Assembly: GCA_043228905.1 (NCBI GenBank)
Contig: JBHGNT010000013.1
Span: forward strand, 12,400,001 to 12,464,000
Reading direction: 5' to 3'
From: Azolla caroliniana
Taxonomy: Eukaryota > Polypodiophyta
Length of the DNA stretch: 64,000 bases
Within the stretch, counting starts at the first letter, position 1. Each line of letters begins with the position of its first letter. A program made the translations under genes and the position numbers. Shown here in pieces: positions 54,158 through 63,807 of the stretch. The notes beneath the pieces were generated by a model. The model saw only the letters and a program-made list of their open reading frames with translations. It was not told where the DNA came from and made no database searches.

Positions 54158-56218
54158 ATGGAGAATCAACAAGAGGCAATGAGCATAACGATGATGATGA
54201 TGTTCGAGCGGATGCTACAAGAACAATGGGTGATGTCGGAGATCACGGGGGCAGTAAAGCGGCTCGTACAACGAAACGGACAATTCAACGGAAATGATGT
54301 GTCACGCTATCTACATGACTACAAGGCGGAGATGATACGATGTGGGATACCAGAAGGATTGCAAGTGACATCCTTCAATCGGGTAGCCACGGATGAGTTA
54401 CAAGAAAGAATCTACAAGATACGGCAACAAAATTCGACATGGGGGTCATTCGAAGAAGCTTTACGAGAGGCATATGATTACAAGAGATCGAAGGGAAAAG
54501 ATCGGCGAGAATTCGACGAATGGGTGGCATCGGAGAAGACCCACCGAAGTGCAACACAAGCATTCCTAGAGTTCGAGAATCGTTTTGCTCGACTCTCGGA
54601 GCGGGAACAACGATTGGTGGGAGAGGATAAAGTCCTAATGTTCGTAAAATCGATCGATCGAAAAGAAAGGATGGACATCGGGATCGAACTCGAAGATGAT
54701 GACGGTGCGAACGGTCTTACTGAGGATTGGGCCAAAGTCGAAAGGGTATGCCGGAGACATGATGAGAGGAAGATGAGAATCTTGTCAACGACATGGCCGA
54801 TGAAGGATGGTCGATTGAAGACAAACGATGGAGCCGATATGAAGGCCGAAATACAACATGATGGTGCGACGGAAGAGGGTGTAAAACAAGCTACCCTCTT
54901 GTCTTGCGAAAGAACAACGATGAAGGATAAGGCCGATAACCCAAGTGTAGAAGAAGATTTCAGAATACAAGTGTCCGAAACATCGGGTGAAAAAGGGGTA
55001 AGCATAATTGATGCAGTGAAAGAGAGCAAAGAGGACTTGATTGAGGAGGTCGCCACGAAAGATGACATCGAATCGAAGGTGGCTATGGACGAATCAACGA
55101 CGGATGGCCATATCGAGACTTCCCCACCACTGATTCTAGAGACTCCGGCGGTTGCATTCGAAAGGCAACGTGAGACCGAAGAGACGGAAGGTGGTGGAGA
55201 GAAAACAAAGGTCGAAGTCGATGCATACGACAGAGAGATAGCCGAGAATATGGCTATGGGTGAAACAATGGAGGATGATAATACCGAGGATTCCTACCCA
55301 CTAATTCTAGAGACTTCGGCGGTTGTGTCTGAGAAGCAACATGAGACCGGAGAGACGGGAGGTGGCGGCAAGAAAGGTAAAGTCGGAAGCCAGTTAGGAT
55401 GGAAGGTGATCCGGACGGGATTCCGATCTGAAAGAAAGCCGAACCGGGTAAAAGAGGATTCGACCGAAAGTCGACCCGAAAGAAAGCCGAACCGAAAGGA
55501 AGAGAATTCGACCGAAAGACGACACAAACGAAAGCCGAACCGGGCAAATGAGGATTCGGCCGAAAGACGACCCGAAAGAAAGCCGACCCGAAAAGGGGTC
55601 GACTCGGTCAAAACCGATCGACCGAGTCTGACTTGGCCGAACGCGAATATGGATGGAAGCCGACCTAGCCGAAAGCCGATCGGACGAGACCGATCCGGAA
55701 AGAAGCTAATCCGACTCAATCGGAGGTTGGACCAGTCGAGGCTGGTGAAAACGAGGAAAAGAAAGCCAACCGAAACCGAAACCGATAGATCGAAACCGGG
55801 CCGGAAGGAGACCGACTCAATCGAAACCAAACAACCGATTCCGATTCGGCCGAATATGAATCCGATCGGACGCCGATCAAACCAAAAGTCGATCGGACGA
55901 GAGCGATCCGGAAAAAAGTCAAGGTTGATGAAGACAAGAAAGAGGCCAGTAAAAGACACTACCACGAATGACAAGGGCCAAGAATATGACGAGAGAGAAC
56001 AAAGAATATGGTGGATCGGATGGCGACAATGGTTCGGGTGGAAAGAATGGGTCTACTCAAAATGGAGAGACAAAGTTGACATAGCGGGACAAACGGAGGA
56101 TGAAGGGGAGACAACGAGCATCGGCAACTTCGGCACATACCGGAGGATGTGCGGGTTCGGAGGGGGCGAGTGTCGTAGTGTATTTTGTACACTACGTGAA
56201 AAAGTAAAAATAATATAA
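54158..56218 (+). CDS. gag: C Gag-like protein with a basic repetitive tail
   Basis: Intact ORF of 686 aa from ATG 54158, chosen because it follows the PBS; the frame opens earlier inside the LTR. Residues 1-240 are Gag/capsid-like, sharing FENRFARLSEREQRLVGEDK and KVLMFVKSIDRKERM with E gag (FEKRFARLSTLKTSR, LLFVKSVDVLDREK). An acidic middle follows (LILETSAVVSEKQHETGE repeats). Next is a strongly basic tail of ERKPNR/RPERKP repeats, then a Trp-rich end (WWIGWRQWFGWKEW). No zinc knuckle or protease is seen; the basic tail may substitute for RNA binding (inference). The last 16 codons lie in the 3' LTR. Confidence 0.75.
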   Translation: MENQQEAMSITMMMMFERMLQEQWVMSEITGAVKRLVQRNGQFNGNDVSRYLHDYKAEMIRCGIPEGLQVTSFNRVATDELQERIYKIRQQNSTWGSFEEALREAYDYKRSKGKDRREFDEWVASEKTHRSATQAFLEFENRFARLSEREQRLVGEDKVLMFVKSIDRKERMDIGIELEDDDGANGLTEDWAKVERVCRRHDERKMRILSTTWPMKDGRLKTNDGADMKAEIQHDGATEEGVKQATLLSCERTTMKDKADNPSVEEDFRIQVSETSGEKGVSIIDAVKESKEDLIEEVATKDDIESKVAMDESTTDGHIETSPPLILETPAVAFERQRETEETEGGGEKTKVEVDAYDREIAENMAMGETMEDDNTEDSYPLILETSAVVSEKQHETGETGGGGKKGKVGSQLGWKVIRTGFRSERKPNRVKEDSTESRPERKPNRKEENSTERRHKRKPNRANEDSAERRPERKPTRKGVDSVKTDRPSLTWPNANMDGSRPSRKPIGRDRSGKKLIRLNRRLDQSRLVKTRKRKPTETETDRSKPGRKETDSIETKQPIPIRPNMNPIGRRSNQKSIGRERSGKKSRLMKTRKRPVKDTTTNDKGQEYDEREQRIWWIGWRQWFGWKEWVYSKWRDKVDIAGQTEDEGETTSIGNFGTYRRMCGFGGGECRSVFCTLREKVKII
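56133..56152 (+). other. Pre-LTR hairpin of element C
   Basis: GCACAT, an 8-nt loop and ATGTGC, 18 nt before the 3' LTR. Confidence 0.6.
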
Positions 56219-56894
56219 CCGATTTAATTACATATAAATAAATAAAATAAGAATATCAAGATATTTATCACGTGCATAGGGCAAGATTCAAACCTTGTAC
56301 CTCCACGTAGCCAAACCTCAACTTTACCATTATGCTACCTTATCTTTAGTGTTCTATAAATAGATTTAATAACTATAAGTGCTTTATTTGCGCCTACCTT
56401 TATTAAAAGGTAAATCATGTATATTTAGAGTGCGTGAATATTTTATAGAAAACCGCAAGCAACTAAAAAGTGACTCATGCACATCTAGCGTGCATGAGCA
56501 CTATATTTAGCAAATAAAAGCAAGGATTAGAAAAGCATCACATGCACATTTAGTGTGCATGAACATATTAGAAAAAAAGCATGTAGCTATGCTTAGTCTC
56601 TCCCATCACTATATAAGGATGGGGAGCACATTGTAGTTTTTGTTGATTATTTTTCTATAATGATCAATCAATCTAAAATATTCGTGGGATTCACGAATTT
56701 GCTAAAATAATTCTCTCTTACTACCTAAATATTGACTAAATATACTAAACTCGTGGGATTCACGAGATTCTTATCTTATAACTCTTTATACCTATTCTTT
56801 ACTAGCCTTATTTGTATTCTTCTTTCTCCTAGTCCAAAACCTCGGCGGTTCCCACCCGACTCACGCAAACGATCCGGAGCCGAAAGGCACGACA
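56171..56894 (+). repeat. C 3' LTR
   Basis: Pairs with 53361-54119, with several indels, so the insertion is not recent. CTATATAAGGATGGGG near 56610 is a probable TATA box. Confidence 0.9.
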
Positions 56895-58541
56895 ACGAGC
56901 GGCGGTGCCGCGACCTTCCACACACCGGTCCTAGAGACTCCGGCAACCGGCCCGAGAACCGGTGTGAGACCTAGAGAGACGGATGGTGGCGGCGGCAAGG
57001 CGGGCAACCGAAATGACGAAGAGGAGGTTTGTAGCGGACAGAGGCGAGATCCCTCGACACCGGGGCCGGAGACTTCGGCGGTTGTGTCCGAGCACGGACA
57101 TAAGACCGAGGAGATGGGCGGTGGCCGTGAGGATGAGAGGCCCATAGTGGGCACGTGCGAAAAGACCGAAGGAGAGGTCCGGAGCGGCATCGAGGAGCGA
57201 GTCGGGAACCAACCCGACCGAAAGATGAGCCGGTCAGTAATCCGACCTGACCGGGAGTCGGAGCGGAAGAAGAGTGAAGCGGGGGCCGGTCAACCGGGCA
57301 CGAACCGAAGGAAGCCGGCAAGACCGGGATTGTTTGATCAATTCGTAGCCGGCCGGGTACGGTTACGGTGGGAGCCGGTGAGAGCGATAAGGAGGCCTAG
57401 TGGGCATGGTGATCACGGCTTGCTAGAAGACCGAGAGCGAGAGGGACCTTCCACACCCATTCTAGAGACTTCGGCGGTTGCGGATCAACGTGAGACCGGA
57501 GAGACGGCGGGTGGCAACGAGGAGTTGGAGACTGACGCGGAGGTCGGGTCTACGGCGGAAGCACGACACGAGATGCGTGCAATACGGCCGGTGGAGGGCC
57601 AAGACACAAGCATGCATACGGCGGACGGGCAACAACGATTGACCGACGATGACGGTCGGATCAAGCCTTCGAGAGGCAAACGCGGGACGAAGGACGGCGT
57701 GGCGAAACACCAAGATCGACGACATGGGCTGAGCGCGATCGGCATGAGTGGAGAGTCGTATCTAGGAAAACGGAGGAGATGCGCGGAGAACAACGGGACA
57801 CACACCGGGAAGAGAAAGTGTGGCGGTTTCCCGGAGGGCATACAAGGCCAAGCAAGCCAAGAGGGCGCAAGTCAAGGCGAGGCGATAACGAGAGCCTCGA
57901 GGGAGACTGACACGGAGGTCGGGATGACGATACGCTCTACTACAAGAGAGCACGGCGAAAAAGGGGAAAGCGAAAAACGCGTGATGGGGTCATCGAAGGA
58001 CCGAAGCACGAGCACGCATTCGGAGGGCAACATCGACATACGGGGAAATCCTACGGAAGGCAAGCGCGGAGCGGAGAGAGTCGGCACGCCGAGGTGTGCA
58101 ACACGCAAAGGGCGGAATCCGGCATGTGACCGGGAGCGCATCTGGGGGATATACGAGGCGGACAAAGGAAGAGCAACCGGGTCGGCGACGACGTACGGGA
58201 GGACCGAACGGGGAGGAAAGCACGGGCATCGGATACGGCGGGTCAGATGTAGTCGGTGGTTCAAGGACCCACGGTGGACGTGGCGGATCGGGTGGAGGCA
58301 ACGACTCGCCGAACATCGTCGAGTGTGGCGGATCGGATGGCGCCGACGGTTCGAGACCATTCGGCGAGGATGGTGGGCCGGAAGGCGGCGGTGGTTCGTG
58401 TGGACAGGGTGGTCTTGCTCGAAGTGGAAGACAAAGCCGGGCGGGCCCACGAGGACGCTAAGGACTCGGTCGGTCGTCGTGGCCGAAAATCTCGTGTTCT
58501 CTCCCCTATGTTTTGGCACATACCGGAGGATGTGCGGTTAG
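56895..58541 (+). pseudogene. B post-gag repeat region, second half
   Basis: A 525-codon open frame (56964-58541) continues the ETPATGPR-type repeats (ETSAVVSEHGHKTEEMGG), followed by an Arg/Gly-rich stretch. It ends with a Trp-rich repeat (WRIGWRQRLAEHRRVWRIGW) just before the hairpin. The alternative frame 58096-58461 is Gly-rich (GGSDGADGSRPFGEDGG) and also open. I cannot decide which is used. Confidence 0.6.
58516..58535 (+). other. Pre-LTR hairpin of element B
   Basis: GCACAT, an 8-nt loop and ATGTGC, 17 nt before the LTR, with GGTGGGGGCGGA between. Confidence 0.6.
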
Positions 58542-58552
58542 GTGGGGGCGGA

Positions 58553-59229
58553 TGTCGTGAAGATTTTCGTCCACAAGCGGAAACCCGAGCAACGAGACCC
58601 AAAGAGCGATGTGCACTGTTGCACACGTACATAATGTATTTGTAATAGTAATAAAGGTATAAAGGTGATGTGGTTGTACGCGCATCCACACGAGAGAGAG
58701 AGAGAGGTACTATGCGATACATAGGTACCTAGTTGTTTGTGAGGAGGTGGGAGTTAAGGGGCCATCAATCTCACCTTCCCCCAAATCAAGGCAAATATCC
58801 CCTTTGAATGAAAGGGGATATTTTAGTCTCACTTTTGTAAGCGGTCTTCCCTCCTTGTGCTATAAAAGGAGAGAGAAGGCACCATTGTGGGGGTTGCCTA
58901 TTTTGTGTGAGTAAGGTATACCACTTAGTCGAGGGTTCTACTTCTTCCCATTTCGTTTTAGGGTTAGGGTTTCGGTTAGGGTTTTCTTCTTGGGTTTTCC
59001 TTTAGGGATTTTCATATAGTCGTTTGATGCGGCCATGGCGGCCACCATTTGTTGTAATCGTTCATTTCTTAATAGAACTTCTTGTTGAGTATCTTGATTG
59101 CATCTTCTTCTTCTATCATAATGTCATATTCGTTCTCTTATCCTCTTGAGCTAATCTTTCTCCTCCACTCCCTAGTCCAAGACCCCCGTGGTCCTGCCCT
59201 TCTACACGCACGCGCGTAACAACGCGACA
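58553..59229 (+). repeat. B 3' LTR
   Basis: Nearly identical to 51073-51765, differing by a few substitutions and small deletions (for example one TTTCAGTTAGGG unit is missing), so B is relatively young. Confidence 0.9.
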
Positions 59230-59909
59230 CCGGCCATAGGTGGAATCGGAGAAAAAGGCGCATGAACCGGCGCTCATATAGGTGGATGCGAGAATTGATA
59301 TTGTGGCCATAATTCATAATTAGGTTGGCTGATGTAAATACTAGGTAGTACATATTTATTAGAAGATTGGTGCATATCTCTGTAAAAAGGGACAGGGAAT
59401 AAAGCAATTTGACTAGGGGAAGAACAGTCCCCTTTTTGTGAACTATTTAAGGAGGGAGAGAGGGAAGAAAGGGGATCATGCGTTGACGAGGACGAAGTGC
59501 GGCTACCGAACTGAGTGTCGAGCTCTCTCTTCTCCTCCGATCGTCGGTCTATGTGGGTGTCGGGAGTTCGCTGCCTCTGCTTCGTTGACAACCCGTGTGC
59601 TTCCAGCAGAGGCTCTCCCCTTTTTGTTTCTTTGAGAGCAGTGTGTTCTGTTTGTGTGCGTGAGTAGGATCCCCGTGTCGGGTCCATCGCGGCCTTGCCG
59701 GTTGTAATCGTTAGAGTTTGTAATCTTTTGATATTGTAATCGATGGTTACTGTAATTAAGTGTTCCTTTTCTTTCTCTTTCCTTCTCCCTTCTGCGTATC
59801 TGCAAATCTTTTCCCCTCTCCTCTTCTCTCTCTCTCTCTCTCCCGCTCCTCGGTTCAAGGCCCCTGTGGTCCCGCCTCTTTCTACACGCACGCGCGTAAC
59901 AACACGACA
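59230..59909 (+). repeat. E 5' LTR (main part)
   Basis: Continues from the 18-bp stub at 51055-51072 and ends GTAACAACACGACA. It aligns with the 3' LTR 63109-63803 through CGGAATCGGAGA, GTACATATTTATTAGAAGAT and a (CT)n run. Confidence 0.9.
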
Positions 59910-59913
59910 TCAT

Positions 59914-59927
59914 TGGTGAACCCGACG
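59914..59927 (+). other. E primer-binding site (tRNA-Trp type)
   Basis: TGGTGAACCCGACG, 4 nt after the LTR, shares 14 nt with the B and C PBSs. Confidence 0.7.
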
Positions 59928-59953
59928 GGAAAAGGCGGCAAAGGAGTCGAAAG

Positions 59954-60931
59954 ATGAGGGGATCAGAGCTAGCAGATGCAATGGCGGTAGTCGTCGACCG
60001 GTTGGTAAGCGCTCGTGAGGGAACGGGTACCCTCGACAGAGAAGTACCGGTTTGACGACTCACTTTAGCTGTCGACGCGGGACTTCATGGCGTGGGTGGA
60101 AAGCCCCAGAAAGGGGAGGAACATGTCGGCGTTGCTCCAGGAGTTCGAAAAACGGTTCGCACGGCTGTCGACGCTCAAAACGAGTCGAGTACTATTGTTT
60201 GTTAAGTCGGTGGACGTGCTCGACAGGGAAAAGGTGGGTCCCCTATTGGAAATGGATGAAGGGGTCACGGTAGATTGGGCGGTGGTAAAACGGGTCTGCA
60301 GCCGTTTCGACAAGCGGCGCGATTGGAGCAACGAAAGCTCGTCGGGGTCAGGGCCAGTCCCGACGAGGAGGCTCGAGGAGCCGGTGTCGGTGCCAGCCGG
60401 TAGGAAGGAAGAGACCCGAATTTGGCTGGAGTTGGGGTCGGCATCGAACGACGTGGTTAGAGGCCCATTCGGAGGAGCTGACACAGATGGTGCGCGACCT
60501 GCAGATCGCACAGGCACGGAGAGACAGCGGCGAACAACCTCGCGAACGGAAGCCGCCTACTGGGCAGCGGTGCATGTGGTGTGACGCGATCGGTCACATT
60601 CAGAAGGATTGCGCGGATTTCGCCGACGCGCTCAGGACCAACATGGTGTACCTCTGGAACGGGCGGGTGCACGCGAGTGGGACCTGGAGAGCCCTAGAAC
60701 TAAATGAAGAGGTTGATGGAAGAGGCCGCGGCACGACACGTAGAAGCCGTTAACTACTCAGTGTCGGCGGGAATTCGGGTCGGGGGTGATGAGACCCGGA
60801 AGGTGAAGGACTCCGGATTCTGGCCGCTAGTGCTAGAAGGCCTCTCCGAAGTTCGGCTGAAGAAGGAAGAGGCGGACCACGCGGAACAACGGGTCCAGGA
60901 GGTCACCGGATGGGACGATTCGGTCGAATAG
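59954..60931 (+). pseudogene. E gag with zinc knuckle
   Basis: The ATG at 59954 (MRGSELADAMAVVVDRLVSA) is followed by a stop. The capsid part is in another frame (60087-60584: LLQEFEKRFARLSTLKTSRV). The zinc knuckle CMWCDAIGHIQKDC is in a third frame (about 60569-60610), followed by MVYLWNGRVHASGTWRALEL. Frameshifts make it non-functional. It is the only zinc-knuckle gag of this group in the window. Confidence 0.75.
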
Positions 60932-61170
60932 AAAACGGGCTTCGTAGAAGCCGCTTGCCAAAACTATGAGGTTTTGGTGGAAGACAAACGGGCAGGAAAG
61001 GCCGGGGGGGTCCGTCCCCCGAAGAGGTACGAGACCCGGTTCAGACCGAAACCGACCGGTGCCGGCAACCCAGGCGCACCGGACGGAAAGAAGCAGGCGG
61101 GATTTCGGTTGAGCACCGAAATCGAGAGAGCAACGGACCTACAGAAGGTCCTTGAAGAGTGGATCCTCGA
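60932..61170 (+). pseudogene. E gag-pol junction region
   Basis: Open frame AGKAGGVRPPKRYETRFRPK, then LQKVLEEWILDEERL. Directly afterwards the sequence jumps to the RT/RNase H connection, so protease and essentially all of RT are missing. I do not recognise a domain here. Confidence 0.5.
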
Positions 61171-63039
61171 TGAGGAACGATTGCAGGTCGGTCTCAGAGG
61201 TCCGCAGATTCTTGGGAGCATGCTCGTTCTACCACATTTGGATCCCGCACATCGGGTGGGTGATCAACTAGGAGGACGAGGACGGCGCACGGTTCCCGAT
61301 CCGGTTCGGGGCAAAGGTATTGAGCGAGCGACAGCGGGGATACGCCCAAGTCAAGCGCGAACTTTGGGGTATCATTTCGGTAGTCAAGGCCGATAGGGAC
61401 TACCTGATCGGGACGGAGGTAACAATCGAGACGAACTGCCTGCCGATACTCGGCATGGTTTCCAGATGCGCGACGCCGGACCTAGCAATGCTCCGGTGGA
61501 TAGCGTACATTAAGTCCCTGAACCCGGAGATATGGCACATCTCCAGAAAGGATAACGCCATGGCCGACATGCTTTCGTGAGCAAGGTTCAACGACGAAGA
61601 CGACATGGTTTCGGATGGCGAAGAAGTCGGCGAGGACTTCTTCGGGTCGGCTAATGTGATGACGAGGAAAGGGGACAATGCGGCGCTTAACGAATTTGAT
61701 GAAAGCAGGTACAACAGGGAGTGGCTCCAAATCGGGAGGTTCCTACGGGCGATGACGCCAGACGCAGTGTGGATGAGAGAAGAGGCGAGCCGGGTACGGA
61801 AGAAGGCGTACCGATTCTTCCTACGGGACGGGTGCATATGGAGGCACCCAAAGAAAAGAAACGGCATCCCGCTCCGAGTAGTGGCAAAGAAAGAAGAACA
61901 GGAGGAACTACTGGCGGCATTTCACGAGAGTCCCTGGGCCGGGCACCGCGGAACGTGGGCCACGTTCGAGAAGCTGAAGGAGAAGTACTGGTGGCTAGGG
62001 CTGTACCAGGACGTGCATCAGTTGGTAACGACTTGCGAAAGCTGTCAGATGCACTCCGTTACACCCGACTTACCCGCTTGCGGTCCATTTCAAGTGGATG
62101 GTGGACTTGGTGACGATGCCGATGGGAGTAGGACAGATGCGATACCTGGTGCTTGCGCGGGAAGACTTAATGAACCAGGTGGAAGGTCGTGCACTGCAGA
62201 ACAAGACAACCACAGCGGTATGCCGATTCCTGATCGAAGAGGTGGTGTGTCGGTACGGGTGCGTCAGGAGGATCGTGGCGGACCGGGGAGAGCTGGATGC
62301 GCGGGAAGCCAAGGAGCTGTTGGACCAGCTAGGGGTCAAACTCTCCCTCACTACGGCGTACAATCCAGAGGGGAACGGGAAGGTAGAACGTGGGCACGGG
62401 CCGATCGTAAAGGCGTTCGTGTGTACATGCAGAGGGCAGGTCGGCAATTGGTCGTGGCTCCTTCCATACGCACTATGGGCGGACCGAACTACGCATAGTT
62501 AAGTGACAGGGTTTATGCCGGCTGAGCTGATGTACCGACAGAAACTGATCATGCCGGTGGAACGGACGGTTTCTTCATGGGCGGCGGTAGATTGGAAGGA
62601 CGAGATGAGCCAGGAGGGGTTGCTAGCGGCGTGGATTCAGCAACTTGAGCGGAGGCCGGAGGATGTGAAACGAGCGAAGGAAAAGCTGCAAGCAGCAAGG
62701 GAGCGGAACAAGACCCGGTTCAACCGGACGCACCGGTTGCGACCAAAGAAGATCGAGGAAGGCGACTGGGTCTTGGTATACGACAACAGCCTCGACAATC
62801 AGCACAAGGCGGTGCGAAAGTTCGCTAAGAGATGGTTCGGGTCCTACACGGTGACGAGCGCGAATGACAACGGCACGTACTACCTCGCGGAACTCGATGG
62901 GACACGATTAGCAGTACCAATGGTCGGGAAGCAGATCAAAGCGTTCAAGAAGCGGTTCGAAGACGAGCCGGCGCCGGCGAGCGAGAGCGACGACGACGAT
63001 CGGTTCGGGCCCGACGGAGAATCGGAGAGTGACGAGTGA
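61171..63039 (+). pseudogene. E RNase H and integrase
   Basis: Frame-shifted VRRFLGA block, then a second deletion joining WIPH to IGWVINQED. RNase H follows (VKRELWGIISVVKADRDYLI, WHISRKDNAMADMLS). The integrase zinc domain is AAFHESPWAGHRGTWATFEK, then CESCQMHS. The core has VDLVTMPMGVGQMRYLVLAR, IVADRGELDAREAKELLDQL and TTAYNPEGNGKVERGHG. The C-terminal domain (EEGDWVLVYDNSLDNQHKAV) ends in an acidic tail. The 62098-62502 and 62503-63039 ORFs are separated only by one TAA (62500-62502). No chromodomain is evident. Confidence 0.85.
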
Positions 63040-63071
63040 GGCCGGTTTTCTTCGGTATCTACCCGTCTCTG

Positions 63072-63091
63072 GCGCATGCCGGTGGATGCGC
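63072..63091 (+). other. Pre-LTR hairpin of element E
   Basis: GCGCAT, an 8-nt loop and ATGCGC, 17 nt before the LTR. Relative to A, B and C one A-T pair of the stem is replaced by G-C on both sides. Confidence 0.65.
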
Positions 63092-63108
63092 GGTTTGGTG
63101 GGGGTGGA

Positions 63109-63803
63109 TGTCATGAAGAAAACCGGCCATAGGCGGAATCGGAGAGAAAGGCGCATGAACCGGCGCTCACATAGGTGGACGCGAGTATTGATATTGTGGT
63201 CATAATTCATAATTAGGTCGGTTGATGTAAATACAAGGTAGTACATATTTATTAGAAGATTGGTGCGTATCTCTGTAAAAAGGGACAGGGAATAAAGCAA
63301 TTTGACTAGGGGAAGAACGATCCCCTTTTTGTGAACTATTTAAGGAGGAAGAGAGGGAAGAAAGGGGATCGCGCGTTGGCGAGGACGAAGTGCTAGTGCA
63401 GAACTGAGTGCCGAGCTCTCTCTTCTCCTCCGATCGTCAGTCTCTATGGGTGTCGGGAGTTCGCTGCCTCTGCTTCGTTGACAGCCCGTGTGCTTCCAGC
63501 AGAGGCTCTCCCCTTTTTGTTTCTTTGAGAGCAGTGTGTTCTGTTTGTGTGCGTGAGTAGGATCCCCGTGTTGGGTCCATCGCCGCCTTGCCAGTTGTAA
63601 TCGTCAGAGTTTGTAATCTCCTGATATTGTAATCGACGGTTACTGTAATTAAGTGTTTCGTTTCTTTTTCTTTCCTTCTCCCTTCTGCGTATCTGCAAAT
63701 CTCTTCCCCTCTCCTCTTCTCTCTCTCTCTCTCTCTCTCGCTCCTTGGTTCAAGGCCCCTGTGGTCCGCCTCTTTCTACACACACGAGCGTAACAACGCG
63801 ACA
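63109..63803 (+). repeat. E 3' LTR
   Basis: Starts TGTCATGAAGAAAACCGGCC and ends GTAACAACGCGACA. It represents the uninterrupted form of the site where B entered the 5' LTR. Confidence 0.9.
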
Positions 63804-63807
63804 ACGC

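Larger units (their letters stand above)
53361..56894 (+). mobile_element. C: gag-only LTR element nested in B
   Basis: LTRs 53361-54119 and 56171-56894; TSD acga (53357-53360 and 56895-56898). Joining the flanks restores the B sequence GAGGAGACGAGCGGCGG, which parallels an uninterrupted repeat unit of B at about 52795. It has a single long intact ORF and no enzymatic domain, matching the non-autonomous TR-GAG type. Confidence 0.95.
51073..59229 (+). mobile_element. B: large non-autonomous gag-only LTR element
   Basis: LTRs 51073-51765 and 58553-59229; flanks ccgg on both sides (51069-51072 and 59230-59233). The intact E LTR at 63109 shows the empty site (GAAGAAAACCGGCCATAGG), confirming the 4-bp TSD. 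After removal of C the internal region is about 3.25 kb. It encodes a Gag-like N-terminus and a long repetitive tail but no protease, RT, RNase H or integrase. Confidence 0.9.
51055..63803 (+). mobile_element. E: Ty3/gypsy element with B nested in its 5' LTR
   Basis: The 5' LTR is 51055-51072 plus 59230-59909; the 3' LTR is 63109-63803. The 4-bp TSD is acgc (51051-51054 and 63804-63807). The PBS matches tRNA-Trp. Gag is frame-broken, and protease and RT are deleted, but RNase H, integrase and a C-terminal domain remain. It is therefore a deletion derivative of an M-like element, inserted in the internal region of T. Confidence 0.9.

Noticed and set aside
23236-56336. Genuine tRNA genes at the A/B-box modules
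   Set aside because: No complete cloverleaf or proper acceptor stem can be formed, and all lie inside LTRs.
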